Below are positions 1-9,170 of a DNA stretch of 36,239 nucleotides, one piece after another. The number at the start of each line of letters is the position of its first letter. Positions within the stretch are counted from its first letter, which is position 1. A model generated the notes under the pieces. That model was not told where the DNA came from. It searched no databases and worked only from the letters and a program-made list of their open reading frames with translations. A program made the position numbers and the translations under genes. The DNA comes from Alphaproteobacteria bacterium (lineage in GTDB: Bacteria; Pseudomonadota; Alphaproteobacteria; TMED109): the NCBI GenBank assembly GCA_022825235.1, contig JAJDYI010000027.1:1-36239 (forward strand), written 5' to 3'.

Positions 1-1
1 C

Positions 2-141
2 CAACGGCGCAGGGGCGCGGAATTGCACAAAATCTACGAACAGAACACCGGCACGTCAGCGGCGAGTTTTCCACAGAAACCGCGCCCCCAGCCACTGTTG
101 ATAACTTCTTGCCCTTCGGGCTATCTGCCCCATACAAGAGA
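2..141. repeat. Left copy of 140-bp perfect terminal inverted repeat
   Basis: Bases 2-141 are the exact reverse complement of 36100-36239, with no mismatch over 140 bases; the flanks differ straight after base 141. The repeat contains TTTTCCACA and TTGATAACT elements that resemble degenerate DnaA boxes, but no gene of its own. The inner edge falls inside the GST reading frame. A length of 140 equals k-1 for a k=141 assembly graph, so this may be an overlap between contigs at a genomic repeat rather than a terminal repeat of a replicon. Confidence 0.95.
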
Positions 142-640
142 TCATGTCGGCGATTGTGTAGTGATCGCCGGCAACATAGGGACGGTCGTACAGTCGGTTG
201 TTCAGCACGCCGTAAAGACGGTTGACCTCGTCGTCGAAGCGTCGCAGCGCGTAGCTCTGGTCGCCCGCGTCCGGACCCGCACGGGTGAAATGCCCGAGTT
301 CACCCGTTTTCGGTCCCTGGTTGGCCATCTGCCACATGACCCACTGCTGAACCTCGTACCGCCCGCGCAGGTCCTGGGGGAGGAACCGTCCGGCCTTCTC
401 GGCGAGGTACAGCATGATCGCCCCGGATTCAAAGATGGTGACGGGCTCGCCGCCGTCCGCCGGCTCGTCATCGACGATCGCGGGCATCCGGTTGTTGGGG
501 CTGATGCGCAGGAAATCTTCCGCGAACTGGTCGCCGCGGCCGATGTGGCAGGGAACGACGGTGTAGGGAAGCCCGCATTCCTCCAGCAGGATGGTGACCT
601 TCTTGCCGTTGGGGGTCGGCCAATAATGCAGGTCGATCAT
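56..640 (-). CDS. Glutathione S-transferase, C-terminus replaced by the terminal repeat
   Basis: The N-terminal thioredoxin-like domain is clear: it opens MIDLHYWPTPNGKK, followed by the glutathione-binding Pro (NNRMPAIVDD) and the FESGAIMLYL motif. The helical C-terminal domain follows up to YTIADM near residue 165. This pattern matches the YghU/YfcG group, which act as glutathione-dependent disulfide reductases or peroxidases in the cytoplasm. After DMIS the frame enters the 140-bp terminal repeat and ends in about 28 residues unlike any GST, so the last 40 or so native residues are missing. The start ATG overlaps the TGA of the dioxygenase gene (ATGA), implying translational coupling. The reading frame stays open upstream of 640, but that part is a shadow of the dioxygenase gene. 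Function is family-level; the substrate is unknown. Confidence 0.85.
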   Translation of the reverse strand: MIDLHYWPTPNGKKVTILLEECGLPYTVVPCHIGRGDQFAEDFLRISPNNRMPAIVDDEPADGGEPVTIFESGAIMLYLAEKAGRFLPQDLRGRYEVQQWVMWQMANQGPKTGELGHFTRAGPDAGDQSYALRRFDDEVNRLYGVLNNRLYDRPYVAGDHYTIADMISCMGQIARRARSYQQWLGARFLWKTRR

Positions 641-1515
641 GCGGCGGCGGCGGCCCGCGCGTAGATGCCCGGGATGCCCCGCACGCTGATCCGCCAGAGA
701 AGGCGTTCCGTGCCTGGGCCGTTCGGAGCGCCGATGGGAGTCGCGGAATGCATGGTCATCTGCGTATCCCAGATGGCGATGTCGCCCACCTCGTACTTGT
801 GGGCGTAGATGTACCGGTCCTGCACGCAGTGTGCCTTGAGTGTCCGGATCAGCTGGTCTGCATCTTCGGGCGGCATGCCTTCGATGTCGAACGCCGTGCC
901 ACCGATCGCGTACAGGACGCGCTCGCCGGTCACGGCATGGGGACGCACGAGGGGGTGCGGGACCGGCGGCACGTGGGCTGCCTGCGCGTCGGTCAGTTTC
1001 GGGGTCGGCAGCTCGCCGTCGCGGCCCGACGTCGCCCCGTAGTAGTGCATGGCGGTCAGCCCGTCGATGCGTTGGCGCAGGTCCGCCTCGAGGTTGTCGT
1101 AGGCCGCCTTCATGTCGAGAATCCGCGTTTCTCCGCCCTGGTCCGGCACCTTGCGGGCGTACAGCATGGTCGCCGTCGCGACGTCCGCTTCGTAGGACTG
1201 GTCGGTGTGCCAGAACGCGGCACTGTTGCGGGTCAGCCGATCCTGCCGGCGCTTGGCCACGTTGCCGACCTCCAACAGGTCGGGATAACCCGGCATCCGG
1301 GCCGTATCCACGACGTGCTGGATCGGCACGCCCCACTGGCGCCCGAACCGGAGATAGGCGTCCTTGTCGCAGGCCTGATCTTTCACGACCAGTACGCGAT
1401 GCCGGTAAAGGGCCTGGGACAAGGTCCGGAACTGATCGTCCGTGACCCCCGCCTCCAAGTCCACGCCGTGGGCAGCGCAGCCAAACGGTCCATCGAGCGG
1501 TTCTATGCTGATCAT
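637..1515 (-). CDS. TauD/TfdA-family Fe(II)/2-oxoglutarate dioxygenase
   Basis: 292 residues, the usual length for TauD/TfdA enzymes, which hydroxylate small substrates such as taurine or aryloxy acids while decarboxylating 2-oxoglutarate. The iron ligands are visible: H103 and D105 in FWHTDQSY and the distal H256 in TMHSATPIG. The 2-oxoglutarate-binding arginines are R271/R275 in RLLWRISVRG. The gene comes first of two; its stop overlaps the GST start by four bases. A dioxygenase coupled to a GST suggests a small catabolic or detoxification step, perhaps for a xenobiotic or sulfonate, but nothing in the sequence fixes the substrate. The C-terminus ends in a run of alanines. Confidence 0.88.
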   Translation of the reverse strand: MISIEPLDGPFGCAAHGVDLEAGVTDDQFRTLSQALYRHRVLVVKDQACDKDAYLRFGRQWGVPIQHVVDTARMPGYPDLLEVGNVAKRRQDRLTRNSAAFWHTDQSYEADVATATMLYARKVPDQGGETRILDMKAAYDNLEADLRQRIDGLTAMHYYGATSGRDGELPTPKLTDAQAAHVPPVPHPLVRPHAVTGERVLYAIGGTAFDIEGMPPEDADQLIRTLKAHCVQDRYIYAHKYEVGDIAIWDTQMTMHSATPIGAPNGPGTERLLWRISVRGIPGIYARAAAAA

Positions 1516-1751
1516 GGTCCGGCCCCCGTCCCGGCGACTTGCATCCGGTCACGCCTATCGTGGCGGCAGGCGTGTCGCGGGGCAACCTTTCGAGCCGCCA
1601 TCCGTGGGCAGCGCCCGGGATTCTCGCGCCGGCGGGCACCGTCCGGCTGCGGGGCACGGTACGTGGTCTCTGCCGCACCCAGGGTCCTGGCCGGGCCCCG
1701 CCTTCCGGCCTCAGCGCCGGGTGTTGATCGTCATCGACATGTACCATGACA

Positions 1752-2054
1752 TCAGGCGCCGAGGCCGTTCACCCCGTCGGCAAGACCGGTCACCGGCAGC
1801 ACGCTGACCGCATCGTTGAGCCGGTAGGAGTCGGGCTCGGGATACACGATCCACACGTGTTTCAGCGGCATGTCACGCAACACCGCACGGACGCTCCCCG
1901 GATCACTTTGGGTCGAAGAAGTGCTCGGCCGCCAATGCCTGCGCCAGCGTCGTCTTACCGCACCGTCGGGGCACGAGAAGAGCCACGACGGGGCCGCGTA
2001 GGAGCTTCGCCCAAACAACCTGCAGCTCCCCTGGACGAGGCAGGTAGTGTGTGG
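1752..2054 (-). pseudogene. Internally deleted DUF4143-type AAA ATPase remnant
   Basis: Two pieces of one protein family sit side by side. From about 2054 to 1913 one frame reads AKLLRGPVVALLVPRRCGKTT, with a Walker A motif RRCGKTT, then LAQALAAEHFFDPK and a stop at 1915-1913. About 30 bases later, in another frame, comes LKHVWIVYPEPDSYRLNDA, then VSVLPV and a stop at 1752. The first piece is the N-terminal P-loop block and the second the typical last strand block of AAA_14/DUF4143 ATPases. The middle (around 300 codons, including DUF4143) is gone. No in-frame start is left. Related to, but not the same subgroup as, the full ATPase at 29293-30528. Confidence 0.6.
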
Positions 2055-2071
2055 CCTAAAGGCAGCAGTGC

Positions 2072-2112
2072 AAACACGAAATCTCGAAGCTGGACTTCGG
2101 GATTTCGTGTTT
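2072..2112. other. Strong 18-bp hairpin, possible terminator
   Basis: Arms 2072-2089 and 2095-2112 are complementary with one mismatch, around a five-base loop (CTGGA). The outer part of each arm is A/T-rich (AAACACGAAATC / GATTTCGTGTTT) and is followed by one more T, so it could end transcription in either direction. It sits just upstream of the ATPase remnant and about 350 bases before the Phd/VapC pair. It could also be one copy of a dispersed palindromic element. Confidence 0.5.
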
Positions 2113-2395
2113 TCTGCGTACTTGGAGGGAGGCGTACCGACCTCGCCGCAGTCTGCGGAAACGTGCGCGAGCGCCGGGATAGCGGTGACCAGCAATGCCT
2201 ACAGCAGCCGCTGTTCGGCTGCCACTTCAATTCTCGAGTGCCTCCAACGTGAACACATCGGCTTCCTCTGCCCCGACTTCCGGTGGACGTGCCAGCACGC
2301 GACTGGCACGGTACCGGCGGACACTGAGAGCCGTCTCGACGACGCAGCCGCATCGGGCCGATACGCAACAGGCGCACCGCCTCCCATTTCAATTC

Positions 2396-2431
2396 TTGAC
2401 CCGGTAGGCATCTTAGCTATTTTTCTAGCTA
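2396..2431 (+). promoter_or_regulatory. Possible promoter/operator of the Phd-VapC pair
   Basis: A TTGACC box lies at 2396-2401. Two copies of the palindromic hexamer TAGCTA follow at 2414-2419 and 2426-2431, separated by a run of T. Repeats of this sort upstream of an antitoxin gene are usual sites for autorepression by Phd-type antitoxins. No convincing -10 box is placed at the right distance, so the promoter part is weak. Confidence 0.3.
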
Positions 2432-2458
2432 GGGTGAAACCACCGACGGTGCAGCCTG

Positions 2459-2692
2459 ATGCTGGTCGTAAATGTCCATCAGGCCAAGACCCAACTCTCC
2501 CGGTTGCTGGCACGGGTCGAAGCCGGAGAAGAAGTCGTGATCGCCCGCCGGGGCGATCCCGTCGTACGCCTGGTCAGTTGCAAGCCACTTGCCAAGCGCC
2601 AAGCGGACGTTCTGAAGGGAAAGGTCAACATTCCCGAGAGCTTCTTCGATCCGTTGCCGGAGGAGGAACTGGCGCCCTGGGAAAGCCGGTAG
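2459..2692 (+). CDS. Phd/YefM-family antitoxin
   Basis: 77 residues. The N-terminus MLVVNVHQAKTQLSRLLARV, followed by GEEVVIARRGDPVVRLV, is the Phd/YefM fold (DNA-binding dimer), and the acidic tail ESFFDPLPEEELAPWESR is the usual toxin-wrapping segment of antitoxins partnered with PIN toxins. The stop is two bases before the GTG start of the toxin gene, so the two are co-translated. Phd-type antitoxins bind their own promoter and neutralise the partner nuclease. Confidence 0.9.
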   Translation: MLVVNVHQAKTQLSRLLARVEAGEEVVIARRGDPVVRLVSCKPLAKRQADVLKGKVNIPESFFDPLPEEELAPWESR

Positions 2693-2694
2693 AG

Positions 2695-3081
2695 GTGCGT
2701 GTACTCTTGGATACGCACGCGCTCCTCTGGTGGCTGGTCGACAGTGAGCGCCTTTCAGTTACTGCCCGCCACGTCATTGCGGATGAAGCGCATCACATCA
2801 TGGTGAGCGCGGCGTCGGCATGGGAAATCGCCACCAAATTCCGTATCGGCAGACTCCCTGACGGCGAATCCGCGGCCTTTGACATCGCGGGCCAAGTCGC
2901 CAGCCAGGGGTTCGAGGCACTAGCGATCGACGTCGCCGACGCCGAGCGAGCGGGGCACTTGCCCGGCCCCCACCGAGATCCGTTTGACCGGATGCTGATA
3001 GCTCAGGCTTTGGCACGAGGGTTAGCCGTTGTGTCTGTCGATGACGTGTTCGACAACCATGGTGTAATTCGCCTCTGGTGA
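2695..3081 (+). CDS. vapC: VapC-like PIN-domain toxin
   Basis: 128 residues from a GTG start at 2695, two bases after the antitoxin stop. The frame is open further upstream, but that stretch is a shadow of the antitoxin. PIN-domain acidic residues are visible: D6 (VLLDTHALLWW), E44 (SAWEIATK), D95/D98 (HRDPFDRMLIAQA) and D116 (VVSVDDVF). These bind Mg2+ for cleavage of RNA, typically tRNA or rRNA loops. The LLDTHALLWWL start and DPFDRMLIAQA motif place it in the Sll0205-like PIN subgroup, which pairs with Phd antitoxins. It appears intact. Confidence 0.9.
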   Translation: MRVLLDTHALLWWLVDSERLSVTARHVIADEAHHIMVSAASAWEIATKFRIGRLPDGESAAFDIAGQVASQGFEALAIDVADAERAGHLPGPHRDPFDRMLIAQALARGLAVVSVDDVFDNHGVIRLW

Positions 3082-3152
3082 CGAAGGCGTTGCTCCGTAC
3101 GAATGTGATCTCATCCTCGCGAGCATCCAGGAACTGCACCGAGTGTTTCGAC

Positions 3153-3305
3153 ATGTCTGAAGAAAACCGGCGCATCATTCCCACGCCCGTGCGGCTGCGT
3201 CGGGCCGATGCTGTGCGATCCAAGCTGGCCGATCCGGGCATCACGGACGAAGATCTCGCCGAGGCCGCTGCATGGGCTCGCGACAAGACAACCCCGCCCG
3301 ATTGA
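3153..3305 (+). CDS. Small hypothetical protein next to VapC
   Basis: A 50-residue frame from an internal ATG (MSEENRRIIPTPVRLRRADA...). It has a basic first half and an acidic helix-like second half (ITDEDLAEAAAWARDK), a layout common in small antitoxins. The open frame extends back to 3078, overlapping the vapC stop, but the upstream part lacks coding character. No partner toxin follows; the next gene is miaA on the other strand. It may be an orphan antitoxin or the remains of one. I do not recognise a family with confidence, and the ribosome-binding site is weak. Confidence 0.4.
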   Translation: MSEENRRIIPTPVRLRRADAVRSKLADPGITDEDLAEAAAWARDKTTPPD

Positions 3306-3363
3306 TCGGCCCGAGAGTGATTCTCGACGCGAATCGAGCGTTGCGCTGCCGGGCTTCAGGACC

Positions 3364-4299
3364 TCAAGCGTCGAGAGTGATCCCAGCCAGAACCTCGGCT
3401 TCGCTCGCCACGACCTCGGGCGGATGCGCCAGCACGTGATCGGCGGTGAAGCGCCCGCGGAACCACGTGTCCTGACGGCGCGCGTAGCGCCGGGTCTCGT
3501 TGACGGTGAGCTCTGCGGCCGCGTCGAGCGAGAGTTCCCCCCGGAGGTGCCGGGTCAGCGGGCGCAGGCCGTGCGCCTTGCGGACGGGTGCGTCCTCCGG
3601 CACGTCGAGGCGCAGGAACGCGCGGACTTCGTCAAGGGCACCGGAGGCGAACATGCGCCCCACCCGGGACTCGATCGCCGCCCGCACCGCCTCCCGCGGC
3701 GGGCGGAGCAGGATTCGGCGAACCCGCAGATCGGTCGGTGCCGGCGCCGACGCCTGCCACGAGGAGAGGGCCCGCCCGGTCGCCAGCCAGACCTCCCAGC
3801 CGCGCACGATGCGCTGCCGGTCGCCCGGCTCCAGGCGGGCGGCCAGCACAGGATCGATCTTCCGCAGCTCGTCGTGCAAGGCCGCCGGTCCGATCGCCTC
3901 CAGGCGGCGGGTCGCCTCCTGCCGGACCGAGTGCGGCACGCACGGGATCGGGGCGAACCCGCGGAGCAGCGCCTCCAGGTAGAGCCCGCTCCCGCCGACC
4001 ACCACGGACGGACGCCGCGCCGCGTGACCGTCCGCCACGGCGTCCAGCGCCAGGCTCCGCCAGCGCCCCGCCGAACAGCGCTCGCACGGCCCGAGAATCC
4101 CGTACAGGCGATGCGGCAGGCGTCTCTCGCTCGCCGGACCCGGTCGGGCGGTCAGGATCCTGAAGGCGCCGTAGAGCTGCACGCTGTCCGCGTTGACGAC
4201 CTGGCCGCCCAACCGTCGGGCGAGCGCCTCCGCCAGTGCGGACTTGCCGGACGCCGTGGGGCCGGCCACCACGAACACCCTGAGCCGGTCCGTCTCCAT
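3364..4299 (-). CDS. miaA: tRNA dimethylallyltransferase MiaA
   Basis: 311 residues, normal for MiaA, which transfers a dimethylallyl group to N6 of A37 in tRNAs reading UNN codons. Motifs in order: P-loop GPTASGKS (13-20), DSVQLY (38-43, normally DSxQvY), HRLYG (63-67), GGSGLYLEALLRG (102-114) and ETRRYARRQDTWFR (268-281, the TRRyAKRQxTWFR signature). The ATG at 4299 was chosen because the P-loop then sits at the usual distance; the frame stays open further upstream but there it overlaps htrA. Only 25 bases separate it from the htrA stop, so it is the last gene of the hflK-hflC-DUF2065-htrA-miaA run. In enterobacteria miaA also belongs to the hfl gene cluster, but there it comes first. Confidence 0.95.
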   Translation of the reverse strand: METDRLRVFVVAGPTASGKSALAEALARRLGGQVVNADSVQLYGAFRILTARPGPASERRLPHRLYGILGPCERCSAGRWRSLALDAVADGHAARRPSVVVGGSGLYLEALLRGFAPIPCVPHSVRQEATRRLEAIGPAALHDELRKIDPVLAARLEPGDRQRIVRGWEVWLATGRALSSWQASAPAPTDLRVRRILLRPPREAVRAAIESRVGRMFASGALDEVRAFLRLDVPEDAPVRKAHGLRPLTRHLRGELSLDAAAELTVNETRRYARRQDTWFRGRFTADHVLAHPPEVVASEAEVLAGITLDA

Positions 4300-4324
4300 G
4301 CGCGCGGGGGGCGGCCCCGCCGGG

Positions 4325-5812
<1,488 letters not shown>

Positions 5813-5841
5813 GGAATACCTCCGGCCGGGGAAACGGTGCC

Positions 5842-6033
5842 TTATCCCCGGATGAGCCAAATCACGAACAGGCCGCCGCCGGCGCTCGCGATGCCGGCCG
5901 CCCGCACCGTGGACGTCGGAATGGCGAGCGAACGCCTCAGGACGTTCCGCATGCCGTCCGGGAACAGCGCATATAGTGCGCCTTCGATCACCAGCACAAG
6001 CCCGATCGCTGCCCATAGATCGTTCAACTGCAA
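5842..6033 (-). CDS. DUF2065 (YjeT-like) small membrane protein
   Basis: 63 residues with two hydrophobic helices (AAIGLVLVIEGALYALF near the N-terminus and AAGIASAGGGLFVIWLI at the C-terminus) joined by a short basic loop (MRNVLRRS). Length, topology and position directly after hflC match DUF2065/YjeT, whose molecular role is not known. It starts nine bases after the hflC stop and ends 29 bases before htrA. Confidence 0.88.
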   Translation of the reverse strand: MQLNDLWAAIGLVLVIEGALYALFPDGMRNVLRRSLAIPTSTVRAAGIASAGGGLFVIWLIRG

Positions 6034-6042
6034 GCGTCCGCC

Positions 6043-6921
6043 CTATTCGGCGGGGGTCGCGGCGTCGGTGCCGAAGAACTGGAAGAACTGGCTGTTCGGC
6101 GAGAGCACCATCGTCGTGTCGTCGGCCGACAACGCCTTCTCGTACGCCTGCATCGAGCGGTAGAAGGCGAAGAAGTCCGGGTCGCGCCCGAACGCGCTGG
6201 CAAAGATGCGGTTCTTTTCGGCCTCACCCTGGCCGCGCAACACTTCCGCGTCGCGCTCGGCTTCCGCCAGGATCACCGTCTTGTCCCGGTCGGCGGCGGC
6301 GCGCACGCGACGCGCCTCCTCTTCGCCTTCGGCCCGAATCTGCGCCGCCTCCTGCTGACGTTCGGTCTGCATCCGGCGGTAGATCGCTTCCGAGTTCTCG
6401 TTCGGCAGGTCAGCCCGCCGAATCCGCACGTCCTCTATATGGATGCCAAACGGGCGCGCCTCCGTGCGCACGCCATCTGCCACCGCGCTCATCAGCTCCG
6501 CCCGCTGCTCGGAGATGACCGACTGGAGCGGCACCCCGCCGAGCACCTGTCGCAGGCTGTCGTTGATGATCGACCCGAGCCGGGTGCGCAAGGCCAGTTC
6601 GAACCGGATCGTCTGGAAGAACAGCAGCGGATCAACGATCCGGTAGCGCGCGAACGCGTCGACGATCAGGCGTTTCTGATCGGAGGAAATGATCTCCTCG
6701 ACCGGATTGTCGAACAGCAGGATCCGTCGATCGAAGACGGTCACGTTCTGGATGAACGGAATCTTCCACTGCAGGCCGGGTTCCTGCACCACGCGCCGCG
6801 GCTCCCCGAACTGCAGCACGATCGCCTGCTCGCGCTCGTCGACGATGAAGAAGCTCTCGTAGGCTGCGACGGCCGCGACCGCAGCCAGCGCGCCCAGCGC
6901 GATTCCGGCAATGCGCGACAT
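6043..6921 (-). CDS. hflC: HflC, SPFH/prohibitin-family protease modulator
   Basis: 292 residues with an N-terminal membrane anchor (IAGIALGALAAVAAVAAY), then the SPFH domain starting VDEREQAIVLQFGEP. A long charged coiled coil (about 180-235, rich in E, R, A, Q) follows and then FGRDPDFFAFYRSMQAYEKAL, a block typical of HflC. HflC forms a large periplasmic cage with HflK around the FtsH protease and tunes its degradation of membrane proteins. The start ATG overlaps the hflK stop by one base (TGATG). Confidence 0.95.
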   Translation of the reverse strand: MSRIAGIALGALAAVAAVAAYESFFIVDEREQAIVLQFGEPRRVVQEPGLQWKIPFIQNVTVFDRRILLFDNPVEEIISSDQKRLIVDAFARYRIVDPLLFFQTIRFELALRTRLGSIINDSLRQVLGGVPLQSVISEQRAELMSAVADGVRTEARPFGIHIEDVRIRRADLPNENSEAIYRRMQTERQQEAAQIRAEGEEEARRVRAAADRDKTVILAEAERDAEVLRGQGEAEKNRIFASAFGRDPDFFAFYRSMQAYEKALSADDTTMVLSPNSQFFQFFGTDAATPAE

Positions 6922-8009
6922 CAGTTCGCACTCCCCTCAAGGGCCCGGCGGCGGAGCTCAGGCAACGGCAGGTAGGGCACCACCCCCTCTCCGCCCGAAT
7001 CGTCGACGATGACCTTGTTCATGTTGCTCATCAGCCCTTCCATCGTCTCGAGGTAGATCCGCTGTCGGGTCACGTCCTTCGCCTGCTCGTACTCGTTGTA
7101 GACCGACAGGAAGCGCTGCGCCGCACCGTCGGCCTCCGCGATCACGCGCTGCCGGTAGGCCTCCGCTCCCTCGCGAATCTGCGCCGCCTCACCCTTCGCC
7201 TCCGGCACGATCCGGTTGGCGTACGCCTGCGCCTCGTTCACCAGGCGTTCCTGGTCGGCGCGCGCCCGCTGGACGTCTCGGTAGTCGTCGATCACCTGCG
7301 GCGGCGGGTCCGCGCGCTGGAGCAGCAGCGCCGAGACCACGATGCCGGTCTTGTACCGGTCGAGGATCTCCTGCAGCAGGATCTGCGCCTGCTGGCGCAC
7401 CTGGTCGCGGCCTTCCGCCAGGGCGAACTCGATCGGCGTGCGGCCCATGATCTCGCGCATCACGCTTTCGGCGCTGTCACGGACATTCTGATCCGGATTC
7501 CGGAGATTGAAGACGAAGTCGCCAGCGTTGCCGATCACCCACTGCACGACGAAGTTCACATCGATGATGTTTTCGTCGCCGGTCAGCATCAGGCTCTCGT
7601 CGTCGATGTTCCGGGCCGCGTTGCCGCCGCTCCGGAAACCGATCTCGACATTCCGGGTGCGTGTCACGGGGACCACGATCGCTTCCTCGATCGGGCGCGG
7701 CAGCACGTAGTTCAGGCCGGGCTGGGTGGTCGTGACATACTCGCCGAACCGGAGCACGACGCCCTGCTCCTGCGGACCCACGGTATAGAAGCCGCTCGCC
7801 AGCCAGAGCCCGGCCACGACCGCGATGCCAAGCAGGATGAACTTCTTGCCGCCCGGGATGAACGACTGGAAAAACTTGCGGGCGGCCTTGGCCGCGTCAC
7901 CCAGGGGATTCTGCGGCGGGCCACCGGAGAGGGGGCTTCCGGGCCCGCTCCCCCAGCCGCCGGACCCGCGGTCCGAACCCCAGGGGCCGTTCTGATTGTT
8001 CCAAGACAT
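6921..8009 (-). CDS. hflK: HflK, SPFH/prohibitin-family protease modulator
   Basis: 362 residues from the ATG at 8009. It opens with the Gly/Asn/Trp-rich cytoplasmic tail typical of HflK (MSWNNQNGPWGSDRGSGGWG), then has one transmembrane helix (FILLGIAVVAGLWLASGFY), the SPFH domain starting VGPQEQGVVLRFGEY and a coiled-coil tail rich in A, E, Q and R. Partner of HflC in the FtsH regulatory complex. It is the first gene of the five-gene minus-strand run, with a good promoter candidate at 8061-8089. Confidence 0.95.
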   Translation of the reverse strand: MSWNNQNGPWGSDRGSGGWGSGPGSPLSGGPPQNPLGDAAKAARKFFQSFIPGGKKFILLGIAVVAGLWLASGFYTVGPQEQGVVLRFGEYVTTTQPGLNYVLPRPIEEAIVVPVTRTRNVEIGFRSGGNAARNIDDESLMLTGDENIIDVNFVVQWVIGNAGDFVFNLRNPDQNVRDSAESVMREIMGRTPIEFALAEGRDQVRQQAQILLQEILDRYKTGIVVSALLLQRADPPPQVIDDYRDVQRARADQERLVNEAQAYANRIVPEAKGEAAQIREGAEAYRQRVIAEADGAAQRFLSVYNEYEQAKDVTRQRIYLETMEGLMSNMNKVIVDDSGGEGVVPYLPLPELRRRALEGSAN

Positions 8010-8060
8010 GAATGATTCCGCCCGGCGGCCGACAGAGATGCCCGCGCCTCGACTGAAAGT

Positions 8061-8089
8061 TATATACGAATGCGCAGATGCTCCGGCAA
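8061..8089 (-). promoter_or_regulatory. Predicted sigma70-type promoter of the hflK operon
   Basis: On the minus strand TTGCCG (8089-8084) is followed after 17 bases by TATATA (8066-8061). Spacing is ideal and both boxes are near consensus. Transcription would begin near 8053, leaving a leader of roughly 45 bases before the hflK ATG. Confidence 0.5.
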
Positions 8090-8277
8090 CCTGCGGCGTG
8101 CGTGTGACCACGCTGCATGCGACATCCGCACCCGGGTGGGGGCCGCGCTGAATTCCCGCGACGCATTTCTGCGGCCGTTTCGGGCATCGCCAGCGCGTTT
8201 GGCGTGCCGGTCCAGGAGGGTCTCGCGTTCCCGGCCATCGAACCGTGGGGCCGCCTGGCCCAATATCGTCGCAGGCC

Positions 8278-8691
8278 TCAACCCCGACCCTGGAATCCTT
8301 CCAGATCGAACAGGGCGATATTCAGGGCGCCGGCAATGCCGGTCATCCGGCTGTCATAGCTCGCAAGGGAAACACGCTGGCCCGCTGCCCGGAGGTATTC
8401 GCACGAAGCAAGATGGAGCGCATCGAGCGTGCGCACGGGGTGGGATTCAGGAAAGGGCTCAAGGGCTCGTTCCAGCACCGGCGGAACCAGTTCCAGGAGC
8501 GCGACACCTGCGATGAGCGCCCGTGCCGAAGTGCCATGGGAATCGGCCAAGCTCCGCGCGTGCAGCCGGTTCCAGATCTCGTACTGAAGCAACCGACTGG
8601 AGACCAGCGTCTCGTTCCAAAGCGAAGCCGGCGGGCGTCGGTCCTCGGCCAGGAGGTAGGCAAGCGCGACCGACGTATCCAGATAGATCAA
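8278..8691 (-). CDS. vapC: VapC-like PIN-domain toxin
   Basis: 137 residues with the PIN acidic set: D5 (MIYLDTSVALAYL), E38 (LQYEIWNRLH), D90 (VRTLDALHLA) and D113 (ASYDSRM). These coordinate Mg2+ for ribonuclease action. The start overlaps the antitoxin stop by four bases (ATGA, 8688-8691). The MIYLDTSVALAYLL start differs from the VapC at 2695, so the two pairs are not recent duplicates. It appears complete. Confidence 0.9.
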   Translation of the reverse strand: MIYLDTSVALAYLLAEDRRPPASLWNETLVSSRLLQYEIWNRLHARSLADSHGTSARALIAGVALLELVPPVLERALEPFPESHPVRTLDALHLASCEYLRAAGQRVSLASYDSRMTGIAGALNIALFDLEGFQGRG

Positions 8692-8987
8692 CGGTCACTC
8701 CGGTCGCTTTCCAACTCGTCCAGGAGATCACGCAACGGTGCCACCGGCTCAGCGACCGGCGGCGCTCCGCCGGTCGCGACTGCAGGCGGCGTCAGCCACC
8801 CCTGCCGCACTGCTTCCGCCAGCACCGCATCCGCAAGAATCGGACTGCGAGTCTCGGCGGGAGGGCGAAGTTCCGCGACTACCCGGTCATGGTCGGAGAC
8901 CAGAACTGTCTCACCTGATGCTGCCAGCCGCACATAATGACTGAGCCGGCTGTTAAGACTTCTGATCCCGACAACTCGCATGGGCAT
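8688..8987 (-). CDS. Phd/YefM-type antitoxin
   Basis: 99 residues. The N-terminal half (VVGIRSLNSRLSHYVRLAAS, then GETVLVSDHDRVVAELRPP) is the Phd/YefM fold; IRSLNSRLSHYVR is characteristic of antitoxins paired with PIN toxins. The tail is Pro/Ala-rich and then acidic (LRDLLDELESDRSDR), suited to wrapping the toxin. A second ATG two codons downstream (MRVVG) is an alternative start. Repeats just upstream (8990-9010) look like its own operator. Confidence 0.85.
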   Translation of the reverse strand: MPMRVVGIRSLNSRLSHYVRLAASGETVLVSDHDRVVAELRPPAETRSPILADAVLAEAVRQGWLTPPAVATGGAPPVAEPVAPLRDLLDELESDRSDR

Positions 8988-8989
8988 AA

Positions 8990-9010
8990 GTGTAGCAACG
9001 TGTAGCTACA
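8990..9010 (-). promoter_or_regulatory. Tandem repeat and palindrome upstream of antitoxin, likely operator
   Basis: Two adjacent 10-base repeats, GTGTAGCAAC (8990-8999) and GTGTAGCTAC (9000-9009), differ by one base. The second contains the perfect palindrome TGTAGCTACA (9001-9010). They lie directly before the antitoxin ATG at 8987, where a Phd-type repressor would be expected to bind. Confidence 0.45.
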
Positions 9011-9145
9011 ACTACCAGACCGGGGGCCTTGGCTCGATGGCCGCCGACTGCCTGCAGCAGGGTCTGCGCTTCCTATTCGAGAAGCCGCGCGCGGCTGTTG
9101 CCAAGCCGTCGTGGAACAGCCATGCGGCGCCGGAAGTAGTTTCCG

Positions 9146-9165
9146 CACATATACATATATATGTG
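9146..9165 (+). promoter_or_regulatory. AT-rich palindrome upstream of higB, likely operator
   Basis: CACATATA (9146-9153) and TATATGTG (9158-9165) are perfect inverted arms with a four-base spacer. This is strikingly AT-rich in a GC-rich region and ends five bases before the ATG of the frameshifted higB. It probably combines a -10 region with a HigA binding site. Confidence 0.45.
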
Positions 9166-9170
9166 TCGGT

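Noticed and set aside
2-141. Replication origin suggested by DnaA-box-like TTTTCCACA and TTGATAACT
   Set aside because: Both differ from the consensus, there are only two of them, and no replication gene lies nearby.
56-1747. A 563-codon open frame on the minus strand
   Set aside because: Only the part from 640 down is a gene (GST). The upstream part lies opposite phase within the dioxygenase gene and has Arg/Gly/Pro-rich shadow composition.
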